NCBI GenBank assembly: GCA_002427615.1
Contig: DIFH01000146.1
Location: forward strand, 77,014-95,879
DNA: 18,866 bases
From: Paludibacter sp. UBA5753
GTDB lineage: Bacteria > Bacteroidota > Bacteroidia > Bacteroidales > Paludibacteraceae
Direction: 5' to 3'
Program-made: the position numbers and the translations under genes
In this document: one piece after another, positions 1-7,915 of the stretch
Numbering within the stretch: the first letter of the stretch is position 1
Layout of the letters: the number at the start of each line of letters is the position of its first letter
Notes under the pieces: model-generated
What the model was told of the DNA's origin: nothing
Database searches by the model: none
What the model saw: only the letters and a program-made list of their open reading frames with translations

Positions 1-104
1 TAACAATCAACTAAATGGCTAATTATTATCCAATTTATTAGGGCGCTGAGTAGTTACAAGATTATCAACTTATACTATCGAATATATTCACTGGATTTTG
101 GGCG
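1..104. other. Gene-free left edge
   Basis: I see no coding frame, RNA gene or repeat in this AT-rich stretch. It lies beyond the pgk terminator. It may be a spacer or the tail of an unseen neighbour. Confidence 0.4.
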
Positions 105-135
105 TAAAAAAAGCGCCGATCATTTACTGACCGGC
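105..135 (-). terminator. Rho-independent terminator of pgk
   Basis: Read on the minus strand, GCCGGTCA and TGATCGGC pair over 8 bp (one G-T) around a 5-nt loop, followed by GC and a run of seven T. It starts about 58 nt after the pgk stop codon. Confidence 0.85.
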
Positions 136-193
136 ACGTATACAATTTATTCTGAATCTATTATGAATTATTAAATTCGCAACAGAAACAAGA

Positions 194-1453
194 TTAATAA
201 CCGCGAATCGCTTCAATTCCAGGAAGTACCCGACCTTCAATGGCTTCGAGCAATGCTCCGCCGCCTGTCGATACATACGAAACTCCATCGGCCAATCCGA
301 ATTTATTGACACAAGCAACTGAATCTCCGCCTCCTACAAGTGAGAATGCTCCATTTTTGGTAGCTTCTACAATGGCTTCACCAACCGACAATGAACCATG
401 CGTAAAGTTATCGAATTCGAAAACTCCGGTCGGACCGTTCCATAGGATGGTTTTTGAAGATTTAATTACATCTCCGAACAGTTTTTCGGTTTCAGGTCCA
501 ATATCAAGTCCTTCCCAACCGTCGGGGATTTGGTCAACAGGCACAAACTGCGTATGAGCATCGTTGCTGAATGCGTCTGCAATTTTTGCATCTGTTGCCA
601 ACACGACATTTACATGATTGGCTTTGGCTTTTTCGAGCAATTCGAGAGCCAAATCCAGTTTGTCGTCTTCGCAAATTGAATTTCCTATTTTTCCTCCCAT
701 TGCTTTTGTGAATGTATAAGTCATACCGCCGGCGATAATCAGATTGTCAACCTTAGTAAGCAGGTTTTCGATAATTTCAATTTTTGATGACACTTTCGAT
801 CCTCCCATGATGGCTGTAAACGGGCGGGCTGTGTTGGTCATTATTTTTTCGACAGCCAACACCTCTTTTTCCATCAGGTAACCGAACATTTTGTTGTTTT
901 CGTCAAAATATTTGGCAATAAGCGCTGTTGAAGCATGGGCACGGTGAGCCGTACCGAAAGCGTCGTTCACATAACAATCGGCATACGAAGCCAAAGTTGC
1001 CGTAAATTTTTTCTGACTTTCTTGTATTGCTTTTTTTGCGGCATTTTTTTCTTCGTCGTTAGCAAATTCGCCACGGGGTTTGCCTTCTTCTTCGGCATAA
1101 AAACGCAGGTTTTCGAGCAAAAGAGCTTCGCCCGGTTTCAATGCGGCAGCCATTTGAGCAGTTTCTTCGCCCATACAGTCGGGAGCAAACTTCACATCCA
1201 CCCCTAAAAGTTTTGAAACATGAGCCAGAATGGCTTTCAAAGAGTATTTTAAATCTGGATTTTTTTTCGGACGACCCATGTGAGAGGCAATGATTAAACT
1301 TCCGCCATCAGCCAGAATTTTTTTCAAAGTAGGTAATGCTGCACGAATGCGGTTATCATCGGTAATTTGAAAATTTTCGTCCAACGGCACATTGAAATCA
1401 ACGCGAACGAATGCTTTTTTACCTGCAAAATTAAATTTGTCAATAGATTGCAT
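194..1453 (-). CDS. pgk: Phosphoglycerate kinase
   Basis: This glycolytic enzyme transfers phosphate between 1,3-bisphosphoglycerate and ADP in the cytoplasm. The 419-residue product has the usual family length and signatures: RVDFNVPLD near residue 17 and SHMGRPK near 57 (substrate arm), then NDAFGTAHRAHAST, GGSKVSSKIEII, LWNGPTGVFE, GGGDSV (nucleotide loop) and STGGGALLEAIEG near the C-terminus. Nothing is truncated. The start is the Met directly before the conserved N-terminal strand. A promoter and a short tandem repeat lie upstream and a strong terminator downstream, so it is probably a single-gene transcript, although purE lies 106 nt upstream on the same strand. Confidence 0.98.
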   Translation of the reverse strand: MQSIDKFNFAGKKAFVRVDFNVPLDENFQITDDNRIRAALPTLKKILADGGSLIIASHMGRPKKNPDLKYSLKAILAHVSKLLGVDVKFAPDCMGEETAQMAAALKPGEALLLENLRFYAEEEGKPRGEFANDEEKNAAKKAIQESQKKFTATLASYADCYVNDAFGTAHRAHASTALIAKYFDENNKMFGYLMEKEVLAVEKIMTNTARPFTAIMGGSKVSSKIEIIENLLTKVDNLIIAGGMTYTFTKAMGGKIGNSICEDDKLDLALELLEKAKANHVNVVLATDAKIADAFSNDAHTQFVPVDQIPDGWEGLDIGPETEKLFGDVIKSSKTILWNGPTGVFEFDNFTHGSLSVGEAIVEATKNGAFSLVGGGDSVACVNKFGLADGVSYVSTGGGALLEAIEGRVLPGIEAIRGY

Positions 1454-1464
1454 ATTGTTATTTA

Positions 1465-1488
1465 TTTGATAGTTTGATAGTTTGATAA
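1465..1488 (-). repeat. 8-bp tandem repeat in the pgk leader
   Basis: Three consecutive units (plus strand TTTGATAG, TTTGATAG, TTTGATAA) lie 12 nt upstream of the pgk start codon and downstream of its promoter. Copy number could change leader length but not the reading frame. Confidence 0.7.
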
Positions 1489-1523
1489 TTCAAATTATTG
1501 TAATTATTGTGTGTTTTGAAGCA

Positions 1524-1531
1524 CAAAGATA
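1524..1531 (-). promoter_or_regulatory. pgk: Promoter -7 element of pgk
   Basis: The minus strand reads TATCTTTG, an exact match to the Bacteroidota -7 consensus TAnnTTTG. No clear TTG lies 19-21 nt further upstream. The leader would be about 65 nt. Confidence 0.6.
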
Positions 1532-1559
1532 GTGAAATTTACCAAATAATTTATCGGAA

Positions 1560-2066
1560 TCAGTTGGTTTTAAACTTGTATTCGACTTTTGAAAGCTGCT
1601 CGTTGGCTTCAACTATTTTTTTCTTCAAATCCTCTTTATATTTTCCCAATTTCAACTGAAGTTCAGGATTCGCGACAGCCAGCATCTGCACAGCCAAAAT
1701 AGCAGCGTTCAATGCACCGTTTATCCCGACAGTCGCTACTGGAATACCTGGAGGCATTTGCACAATAGCCAATAAAGCATCCATCCCCTCAAGGCTTGCA
1801 TTGATAGGAACTCCGATAACCGGTACTGTCGTCATTGATGCAATTACACCCGGCAGATGAGCCGCCATTCCCGCAGCGGCAATAATCACTTCAATTCCGT
1901 TTTCGCGGGCGTGTGAGGCAAACAACTCTACCTCACGGGGAGTGCGATGAGCCGACAAAGCATTGATTTCAAAAGGAATTTCAAACTCATTGAGCAATGC
2001 TGCCGCTTTTTCCATAACGGGCAAATCCGATGTACTGCCCATGATAATACTTACTTTAGGTTTCAT
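1560..2066 (-). CDS. purE: N5-carboxyaminoimidazole ribonucleotide mutase (class I PurE)
   Basis: PurE converts N5-CAIR to CAIR in de novo purine synthesis. The 168-residue product is full length for class I. It shows GSTSDLP at 10-16 (phosphate binding), SAHRTP at 38-43 with the active-site His40, AAAGMAAHLPG at 63-73, and the long motif starting PINASLEG at 87, which includes QMPPGIPVATVG. The start Met is directly followed by the first beta strand. gcvH lies 67 nt upstream on the same strand and no strong promoter is visible between them, so the two are probably cotranscribed. The partner enzyme PurK is not in the window. Confidence 0.97.
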   Translation of the reverse strand: MKPKVSIIMGSTSDLPVMEKAAALLNEFEIPFEINALSAHRTPREVELFASHARENGIEVIIAAAGMAAHLPGVIASMTTVPVIGVPINASLEGMDALLAIVQMPPGIPVATVGINGALNAAILAVQMLAVANPELQLKLGKYKEDLKKKIVEANEQLSKVEYKFKTN

Positions 2067-2133
2067 TATTTATGGGTTCAATAATATTTTTGATTTTCTA
2101 AAACACAAAATCCAAATTAACTGATGAACTTAA

Positions 2134-2511
2134 TCAACCAATTAAGGCTTCATATTCGGCAGCAGAGAGTAATGCATCGAGTTGCAAATTGTCAGAAACG
2201 GAGATTTTAACCATCCAGCCTTTGCCATAAGGATCGTTATTCACCAATTCAGGGTTGTCTTCAAGCTCGGGATTTAATTCAAGAACTTCACCATCAACCG
2301 GGATAAATAATTCCGAAACGGTTTTTACAGCTTCAACAGTTCCGAAAACATCTCCTGCAGCCAAGGTTTCACCTACGGTTTCAACTTCCACGAAAACAAT
2401 TTCGCCCAATTCGCTTTGAGCATAATCGGTGATACCAACATAAGCTGTATCGCCTTCAACACGTATCCATTCGTGTTCTTCTGTGTACTTTAAATTTTCA
2501 GGATTACTCAT
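2134..2511 (-). CDS. gcvH: Glycine cleavage system H protein
   Basis: This lipoyl carrier shuttles the aminomethyl group between the P and T proteins of glycine cleavage. I chose the Met at 2509-2511 (125 residues, starting MSNPENLKYTEEHEW) because homologs begin there. An upstream in-frame Met at 2541 would add ten unlikely residues. The lipoyl-attachment lysine is Lys63 in GTVEAVKTVSEL. The GYTEHEW-like entry (YTEEHEW) and the C-terminal NNDPYGKGWMVKI block are both present. No gcvT or gcvP is nearby, so the H protein is encoded apart from its partners. The EEP gene ends 34 nt upstream, which suggests one operon. Confidence 0.96.
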   Translation of the reverse strand: MSNPENLKYTEEHEWIRVEGDTAYVGITDYAQSELGEIVFVEVETVGETLAAGDVFGTVEAVKTVSELFIPVDGEVLELNPELEDNPELVNNDPYGKGWMVKISVSDNLQLDALLSAAEYEALIG

Positions 2512-2545
2512 AATAATAGTAGTTATTTTGTTTGAATTCAAATAT

Positions 2546-3643
2546 TTAGTTTAAATATAGTTGGCATTGAACAGGATAATGATCGGAATATTTCACCTTG
2601 GTTATTTTAAAGTTTTCAGGCGTAAACTGAGGATTATACAATATATAATCTATCCTGAAATGGTAAATCGACAAATTTAATGTCCACCCTAAACCTAAAC
2701 CAGTTTCGGAAAAGGCATCTTTCAAATCTCCTTTTATTTTAGTGTAAGCATACGACATGGGCACATCATTAAAGTCGCCACAAACAATTGCTTTGTAAGG
2801 CGACAGACTAATGAGCTCTGCAATTTTATCGGCCTGCCTTGCCCTCGTCTTGTAAGCTGTACCTAACTTCCGGGACAAATGCAAAGTTGTACCCGATAAA
2901 TTTTCGGTATCGAAATTATTTTTCAACTGAACGGGCAACCTGCGATCACTCTCTGTGAGCCGATTGGACTCTAAATGGTTATTAAACAGCCGTAAAGTAT
3001 CACCGTTTACAACAATATCCGAAAATATTGAAACATTGTATTTCGATTTAAATGCTATGTTTTTTTTATTTATGATCGGAAATTTGGAAAATGTTGCTAC
3101 ACCCGATTTTGCCCAGGATTGATCCTGTTTATACCAAATGTGCTTGTAGGGATATTTTTTGAAAATCCTGAGCACATCTTTTTCAGTAAGATATTCGTTT
3201 TTAGGGCTTACGGCAAATTCCTGCAAACATACAATATCCGCGTCAGCATCCAAAACGAATTGAATAACCTGATTGGGATGTTCCAACGTATGCTTCTCAA
3301 GCCCACCGCTCATCATCGTATTATAAGTAAGAACTTTTATAGGATTTCCGAGATGTTCCGATTGTATCTTACCAAAATGAACAGGTATTGTATCGGCAAT
3401 CTGAGAAGCAGCCAGAAAAAGAACAATGAACGAAATCAGGAAAAGCCATTTGCGGGCGATAATCCAAAAAATCACGAAAACAATATTCAGAAAAATGATT
3501 ATGGGAAAAAGTAATGTAGCATACGCAGGTATTATAAACTTTTCAGGACTCACCACAGTGCCAATTAAAATCAACACCATAACAAAAACAACTACTAAAT
3601 TAGCAGTCAGCATGATTCCTTTTATTATCGCCCTACCAAACAT
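2546..3643 (-). CDS. Membrane-anchored endonuclease/exonuclease/phosphatase family protein
   Basis: The 365-residue protein has three N-terminal hydrophobic segments (about 10-31, 38-61 and 66-84), then an EEP-fold catalytic domain from about residue 103. Expected catalytic motifs are visible: LTYNTM with Asn108, CLQEF with metal-ligand Glu142, NNHLES with His223, GDFNDVP with Asp290 and Asn292, RIDYILY with Asp332, and YSDHYPV with Asp354-His355. The fold covers nucleases and lipid or inositol phosphatases, and the substrate cannot be read from the sequence. The domain probably faces the periplasm, but topology is inferred. It follows the two rhomboids by 45 nt and precedes gcvH by 34 nt. 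I recall the rhomboid-rhomboid-EEP order as frequent in Bacteroidales. Confidence 0.9.
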   Translation of the reverse strand: MFGRAIIKGIMLTANLVVVFVMVLILIGTVVSPEKFIIPAYATLLFPIIIFLNIVFVIFWIIARKWLFLISFIVLFLAASQIADTIPVHFGKIQSEHLGNPIKVLTYNTMMSGGLEKHTLEHPNQVIQFVLDADADIVCLQEFAVSPKNEYLTEKDVLRIFKKYPYKHIWYKQDQSWAKSGVATFSKFPIINKKNIAFKSKYNVSIFSDIVVNGDTLRLFNNHLESNRLTESDRRLPVQLKNNFDTENLSGTTLHLSRKLGTAYKTRARQADKIAELISLSPYKAIVCGDFNDVPMSYAYTKIKGDLKDAFSETGLGLGWTLNLSIYHFRIDYILYNPQFTPENFKITKVKYSDHYPVQCQLYLN

Positions 3644-3688
3644 TTAAATTCAGAATACAGAATACATCTTCAAAAAAATCGCGTTGAC

Positions 3689-4576
3689 TTATTTCTTCCC
3701 TTGCTCGAACAATCGTTTCTTTTCGTCACTCGAAAGACTTTCGTATCCGGAAGTTTTAATTTTATCGAGAATACGGTCTATTTCCTCCATTCGCCGCGCT
3801 TTATTCATATTGAATTCGGCATCACTCATTTTGGAACTTCCTTTTTTATTATTTGGTTTTACCTTTAACTTACGCGGCTTAAACAAGTCGGAAAAGAAAT
3901 CAAGCAACTTATTTAACCACTTCGTAAAATCCTTCCCCTGCCGCAAAGATACAACAAAAAAATAACCCGTCAAAGCGCCGCCGAGATGCGCTATTTCGCC
4001 TCCTGCATTGTTCGAGGTAATACCAAAGAAACTTGCTAAAACTGCAATTACAGCCACATATTTTAATTTAATATTACCAATAAACAACATGCGCAACTCC
4101 ATATTAGGCGATTGCATTGCCGCTGCCACAATTATCGCCATAATTGACGCTGAAGCTCCGAGTAAGACAGTATGCTGAATAACCGGCTCAAAATAAGGGA
4201 AAATATTGAAAGCAGCCACATAAAACAAAGCGCCTCCAAAGCCTCCCATTACATACAAACCCACTAATTGTTTTTCGGTAGAAAACATCAAAAACAGTTT
4301 ACCAAACCAATATAAAGCCAACATATTGAACAATATATGGAATATGCCTTCGTGCAAAAACATGTAAGTCAATATTGTCCAGGGTTGATATAATATTGCC
4401 CACAAATCGGCCGGTAAAGCTAAATAAGTAACAAGAAAACCGGACGGAAGATTAAATAATCTGAAAAAGATTAGCACTACCTTCAGCAACAAAAAAACAC
4501 CTGAATTTATAAAAATCAACTGCGTCAAAGCATTTCCATGACGGAAAGCAAGTTTTAATCTGTCTAAAACATCCAT
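3689..4576 (-). CDS. Rhomboid family intramembrane serine protease with C-terminal cytosolic tail
   Basis: Rhomboids cleave substrates within the membrane. The 295-residue protein has six or so hydrophobic segments, an HEGIFHILFN motif at 75-84, the nucleophile region GASAS with Ser142, and AHLGG with His197. The GxSG motif is GASA here, so the residue after the nucleophile is Ala, not Gly. After residue 215 comes a basic tail ending in a helical block (DRILDKIKTSGYESLSSDEK) of a type I recall at the end of many Bacteroidota rhomboids. It starts 28 nt after the stop of the other rhomboid, so the two are surely cotranscribed. Confidence 0.93.
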   Translation of the reverse strand: MDVLDRLKLAFRHGNALTQLIFINSGVFLLLKVVLIFFRLFNLPSGFLVTYLALPADLWAILYQPWTILTYMFLHEGIFHILFNMLALYWFGKLFLMFSTEKQLVGLYVMGGFGGALFYVAAFNIFPYFEPVIQHTVLLGASASIMAIIVAAAMQSPNMELRMLFIGNIKLKYVAVIAVLASFFGITSNNAGGEIAHLGGALTGYFFVVSLRQGKDFTKWLNKLLDFFSDLFKPRKLKVKPNNKKGSSKMSDAEFNMNKARRMEEIDRILDKIKTSGYESLSSDEKKRLFEQGKK

Positions 4577-4604
4577 ATTGATTCGTTAAATTAAAAAAGT
4601 GGAT

Positions 4605-5393
4605 TTAAATTCTCTTCTTCCGCCAGATGAGAATTAATATTGCTCCAAAAAACATTCCGCCAAGATGGGCAAAATGAGCGACGTTATCGCCCGAGAAATT
4701 GGCAACCCCTAAAAATAATTCCATGACGCCATACAACAGCACAAAAAGACGGGCTTTGATAGGCACAGGGAAAAAGATAATCATAAGGCGAGCTTCGGGA
4801 AACAACCAACCGAAAGCGAGCAAAATTCCGAAAATGGCGCCCGAAGCGCCCACAGTTACCGGCAAGTCGACAAACATACGTTTCATATCGACAATTGCAG
4901 CGGCATCGAAGGCTTGCAGGTTGCTGAACCTGAAATATTTACTCAGAGTATCCTGGTATGCCAACAGACTTTCGCCGGAATTGGCTGCAATTGCATTATT
5001 CATCGCATTTACAAGCGATTGATAATCTATCGTCCAAAACAGTTGTTGTATGATACCGGCGCCTACGCCGGTGACTAAATAGTAAAACAAGAAACGGCGT
5101 CCACCCCAGGCGTTTTCCAGCGCTCCACCAAACATGTACAGGGCAAACATATTAAAAAATATATGATTAAAACCCCCGTGCATAAACATGTAAGTTAACA
5201 ACTGAGCAGGATTGAATTTTTCGGATGCCCAATAATGCATCCCTAAAATATCGGTTAAATCAACATTCACTCCCCAACGTCGAAAAAAACCGGGCATAAC
5301 CAAAGTAACCAACCACAATATGATATTAATTGCTAATAAATTTTTTACAACCGGAGGGATTGAACTTAAAAAAGATGATCTGTAATTATTCAT
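4605..5393 (-). CDS. Rhomboid family intramembrane serine protease
   Basis: The 262-residue protein has six predicted membrane segments. It has HGGFNHIFFN at 72-81, the nucleophile motif GASGAIFG with Ser184, and AHLGG with His243, a complete Ser-His dyad. An insert of about 55 residues (about 120-175) between the second and third core segments is longer than in the second rhomboid. It is the first gene of the minus-strand group and diverges from HU. Its start codon lies in a degenerate copy of an 8-bp tandem repeat (see repeat at 5396-5427). Two catalytically intact rhomboids in tandem suggest different substrates or a heteromeric role; this is inference. Confidence 0.95.
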   Translation of the reverse strand: MNNYRSSFLSSIPPVVKNLLAINIILWLVTLVMPGFFRRWGVNVDLTDILGMHYWASEKFNPAQLLTYMFMHGGFNHIFFNMFALYMFGGALENAWGGRRFLFYYLVTGVGAGIIQQLFWTIDYQSLVNAMNNAIAANSGESLLAYQDTLSKYFRFSNLQAFDAAAIVDMKRMFVDLPVTVGASGAIFGILLAFGWLFPEARLMIIFFPVPIKARLFVLLYGVMELFLGVANFSGDNVAHFAHLGGMFFGAILILIWRKKRI

Positions 5394-5395
5394 TT

Positions 5396-5427
5396 ATTCT
5401 TTTATTCTTTTATTCTTTTATTCTTTT
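5396..5427 (-). repeat. 8-bp tandem repeat abutting a rhomboid start codon
   Basis: On the minus strand there are four perfect AAAAGAAT units, followed by a fifth unit AAATGAAT whose single A-to-T change supplies the ATG of the rhomboid gene. The A-rich repeat occupies the place of the ribosome binding site. Repeat-length change would alter the leader without shifting the frame. Confidence 0.9.
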
Positions 5428-5559
5428 TTTGAAAAATCTTGTTTTTAAAAGCTATGAAGTAAAACATTTCTCAACAGTTATTTGTTAAAGAAAAAATATT
5501 TTAGATGGAGAAAAAAATATTTTCAACATTTATGATGCATTCAGAGCGTTTTCTTCACG

Positions 5560-5567
5560 CAAAAGTA
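5560..5567 (-). promoter_or_regulatory. Candidate promoter -7 element for the rhomboid operon
   Basis: The minus strand reads TACTTTTG, matching TAnnTTTG. No good -33 element is visible at the right distance. It would give a leader of about 160 nt that includes the tandem repeat. The rest of 5394-5732 is AT-rich and has no gene. Confidence 0.45.
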
Positions 5568-5649
5568 ATTAAATAATAGCCAAAAATGTGTTTTCTAACA
5601 TATTTTTTGAAAAAGTGTAAAAATATCGATATTTTTTTTACTTAAATGC

Positions 5650-5679
5650 TTGTAATTTATTTTCAAACCACTACATTTG
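5650..5679 (+). promoter_or_regulatory. Promoter of the HU gene
   Basis: TTG at 5650-5652, a 19-nt spacer, and TACATTTG at 5672-5679 match the Bacteroidota primary sigma consensus exactly. Transcription should start near 5686, about 47 nt before the ATG. Confidence 0.8.
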
Positions 5680-5732
5680 CATTATCAAAGTGTATGTTTA
5701 TTGTTTCTAATTAAAAAAAATCAAAAAATCGT

Positions 5733-6005
5733 ATGAACAAAGCAGAATTAATCAATGCCATCGCAGCTGAAGCAGGTCTTAGCAAAGTCGATGCAAGAAA
5801 AGCCCTTGACGCAGTTGTTAAAAGTGTATCTGACGTCCTTATTGCAGGCGACAAAGTTAGTTTAGTAGGTTTTGGAACTTTTTCAGTTGCTGAACGTGCT
5901 GCTCGCCCGGGCATCAACCCGGCTACAAAACAAGCTATTACTATTGCAGCTAAAAAAGTTGCTAAATTTAAAGCCGGTGCTGAATTGACATCTGCAATCA
6001 ACTAA
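5733..6005 (+). CDS. HU family DNA-binding protein
   Basis: This 90-residue histone-like protein has the classic HU/IHF layout. An N-terminal helical dimerization region starts MNKAELINAIA. VGFGTF follows at 45-50, then the beta-arm tip RPGINPATKQ at about 58-67, which inserts into the DNA minor groove. The C-terminal helix begins FKAGAEL. The length is canonical and the start Met is the only reasonable one. It has its own promoter and a very strong terminator, consistent with a highly expressed single-gene unit. Confidence 0.97.
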   Translation: MNKAELINAIAAEAGLSKVDARKALDAVVKSVSDVLIAGDKVSLVGFGTFSVAERAARPGINPATKQAITIAAKKVAKFKAGAELTSAIN

Positions 6006-6026
6006 GATTTGGCAGATCAGAGTTAA

Positions 6027-6059
6027 AAAAAGGAATATAAATTTTTTATATTCCTTTTT
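6027..6059. terminator. Bidirectional terminator between HU and the DJ-1 gene
   Basis: A perfect 15-bp palindrome (AAAAAGGAATATAAA, 3-nt loop TTT, then its complement) ends in T runs on both strands. It lies 22 nt after the HU stop and 15 nt after the stop of the convergent DJ-1 gene, so it can serve both. Confidence 0.9.
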
Positions 6060-6073
6060 ATTTAAAATCAGTA

Positions 6074-6619
6074 TTATTCCAAAAATATAGCTTTTGAAAT
6101 TTCCCGCGCCTTTTCCTCTCCTTTCAACTCCTCAACAAGCCTGAGGGCAAATTTTATTGCCACTCCTGCTGCTTTGGCCGTATAAATCGTCCCTGATTTA
6201 ACAATTGTTGATGTCGATAAATTCGCACCAATCAGCTGACTTTCAAATCCGGGAAAACAAATTGCCTCTTTACCTCTCAACAACCCCATTTTACCTAAAA
6301 TGGAAGGAGCTGCACAAATCGCTGCAATTTCTTTTCCTTTTTCAGCCTGAATCGAAATCAGATTTTTAAGGGCCTCATGTTGATCCAAATGAGTGGTTCC
6401 CGGTAGTCCTCCGGGCAAAAACAGTAAGAAATCGTTTGAGAAGTCTGTTTCATTAAAAACAGAATCGGCTAAAACAGTGATTCCATGCGCACCGCTTACG
6501 GCGCGATTTGAAGAGATGGAGACTGTTGTAACTTCAATGCCGGCACGTCTGAAAATATCTATCGGCGCCACAGCTTCAATTTCCTCGAAACCTTCAGCTA
6601 AAAATAAAAACACTTTCAT
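6074..6619 (-). CDS. DJ-1/PfpI family protein
   Basis: The 181-residue protein belongs to the DJ-1/ThiJ/PfpI group. It has the nucleophile-elbow Cys102 in AAICAAPSILG, the partner glutamate in GFEEIEAVAP (about residue 15), and LPGG at 68-71. Members act in deglycation, redox stress or chaperone roles, and the exact activity cannot be told. I chose the Met at 6617-6619 because MKVFLFLAEGFEE is the family N-terminus. The frame runs on to 6685, but that extension crosses an intergenic hairpin. It is the last gene of the pdxJ-exbB-exbD-tonB group, 68 nt after the TonB-like gene. Confidence 0.92.
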   Translation of the reverse strand: MKVFLFLAEGFEEIEAVAPIDIFRRAGIEVTTVSISSNRAVSGAHGITVLADSVFNETDFSNDFLLFLPGGLPGTTHLDQHEALKNLISIQAEKGKEIAAICAAPSILGKMGLLRGKEAICFPGFESQLIGANLSTSTIVKSGTIYTAKAAGVAIKFALRLVEELKGEEKAREISKAIFLE

Positions 6620-6656
6620 AAGATAATAATTGTTTTTTAAAGATCGTATGGAATTC

Positions 6657-6676
6657 GTCTCGCCTGTGGCGTAGAC
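6657..6676 (-). repeat. REP-like hairpin between the TonB-like and DJ-1 genes
   Basis: GTCTCGCC, a TGT loop, then GGCG, an extra T and AGAC form an 8-bp stem with one bulge. No T run follows on the minus strand, so it is not an obvious terminator. It could stabilise the upstream mRNA end. Confidence 0.6.
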
Positions 6677-6687
6677 TCGTTTCATAC

Positions 6688-7434
6688 CTATCTGAGATTA
6701 AAATTATATGTAATTGTACCTGTTGCAATCCCGCTGCCACTCGTAAATCTTGTGCTTCTTGCCGCTGCAATAGCGGCGTTTCTGGTTGCCTGATCCGAAA
6801 TAGTCGTGGGGGAACTAATGGATGCGCTTGTTACTTTTCCACTGGCGTCGACACGGATGCTTACTGTAACTTTACCTTCAACATCATTATCATAACTTGG
6901 CGAAACAAGCCTTCCGCTCAACGATCTTCCGCTCAGCGACCAGGAGTTGCCACCGGAAGAACCTGAACCTGCAGGATTACCCTGCGTAGTATTTCCCGAG
7001 GTTGTCCCACTGCCGGTTGAGCCGCCGTTTCCGAATAATCCATTCATTGAGTTGGCTTTATCAATGGCTTCCTGTTCTTTACGTTTTTTTTCGGAAGCTA
7101 CCCGGGCTTCTTCGAGCCGTTGTTTTTCAAGAGCCTCCCTTTCTTGCTTCTCTTTTTTCTTTTGCTCGGCGATTGCCAACGAATTATCGTCCTGAGTCAT
7201 ATAATCCTGTTTGTTTGGTTTGGGTGTTGCAGCAGGAGGAGTCGCGACCTCGGTTGAGGGTGCAGTTGGTGTTTCAACCATTCCGGCGCCATCGACGGCA
7301 TCGCCAAAACTCACCATGATGCCTTCGTCTTCAGGCATCTTTACGCCCGGCATGACGAGTAGAAACAACAACAACAGCAGCAATCCTGTTATGATTGCCG
7401 AACCGACCATACCATTTAATTCAGATTTATTCAC
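6688..7434 (-). CDS. TonB-like energy transducer
   Basis: This is the periplasm-spanning partner of an ExbB-ExbD motor. The 248-residue protein has a short cytoplasmic start and one membrane helix (about 10-30). A Pro/Thr-rich segment (54-73) follows, then a charged coiled coil (88-128), a Gly/Ser/Asn-rich linker (131-169) and a C-terminal domain from about 170. The C-terminal domain has GKVTVSIRVDASGKV and a late AAARSTRFTSG helix, as in TonB/TolA-type C-terminal domains. It starts 5 nt after the exbD stop. The Gly/Ser linker instead of the classic Pro-Lys repeat is notable. TolA-like function is the alternative. Confidence 0.85.
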   Translation of the reverse strand: MNKSELNGMVGSAIITGLLLLLLFLLVMPGVKMPEDEGIMVSFGDAVDGAGMVETPTAPSTEVATPPAATPKPNKQDYMTQDDNSLAIAEQKKKEKQEREALEKQRLEEARVASEKKRKEQEAIDKANSMNGLFGNGGSTGSGTTSGNTTQGNPAGSGSSGGNSWSLSGRSLSGRLVSPSYDNDVEGKVTVSIRVDASGKVTSASISSPTTISDQATRNAAIAAARSTRFTSGSGIATGTITYNFNLR

Positions 7435-7439
7435 GTGAA

Positions 7440-7856
7440 CTACTTTTGTGTTGTTCGGGTTGCAATAACCAGTTTCAATTTATGCTGATTAGCAATATCA
7501 AGCACTTTTACAACTTCTTTATAGGCAATATTCTGATCGGCATGCAAAGCGATATAGGTCGTGGAATCCTGAGCCACCAGATTCATGATGTACGACTCAA
7601 GCGCTTCGGGAGCTACCTGTTCCGGCAAACTGCTGCCTTTGGCTACAAAATAATTGCCTTCTGCATCGATGGAGACTTTGGCAATCACTGATTTTGTTGA
7701 TGTAGTAGCTTTGCTTTGCGGCAAATTCAGCTTTATATCGTTTGGCGATGACATGGTTGATGCTATGATGAAAAAGAGAAGTAACAGGAAAATAATATCG
7801 GTCATAGACGACATCGAAAATCCGGCTTCTATTTTTATTCTTTTCTTTAATGCCAT
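7440..7856 (-). CDS. exbD: ExbD/TolR family biopolymer transport protein
   Basis: The 138-residue protein has the ExbD layout. A basic N-terminus (MALKKRIKIE) is followed by one membrane helix with the proton-relay Asp20 in SMTDIIFLLLLFFII. The periplasmic domain has a final helix near ALHADQNIAYKEVVKVLDIA. It works with ExbB to use the proton gradient to energise a TonB-type protein. exbB lies upstream and the TonB-like gene 5 nt downstream. Length and Asp placement are normal. Confidence 0.94.
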   Translation of the reverse strand: MALKKRIKIEAGFSMSSMTDIIFLLLLFFIIASTMSSPNDIKLNLPQSKATTSTKSVIAKVSIDAEGNYFVAKGSSLPEQVAPEALESYIMNLVAQDSTTYIALHADQNIAYKEVVKVLDIANQHKLKLVIATRTTQK

Positions 7857-7896
7857 TTTGTTGTTTACAATTTAATTATTTACGATTTGAGAGTTT

Positions 7897-7915
7897 GTCT
7901 CGCAGGAGGCGAAAT
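7897..7915 (-). repeat. REP-like hairpin between exbB and exbD
   Basis: The plus strand reads GTCTCGCAGGAGGCGAAAT; TCGC and GCGA pair around a short loop. It resembles the hairpin at 6657-6676 in its GTCTCGC start. An additional inverted pair GGTTGA/TCAACC follows at 7920-7948. Confidence 0.45.

Noticed and set aside
6620..6685. N-terminal extension of the DJ-1 gene
   Set aside because: The extension translates a REP-like hairpin, while the internal Met at 6619 begins the family's conserved N-terminus.
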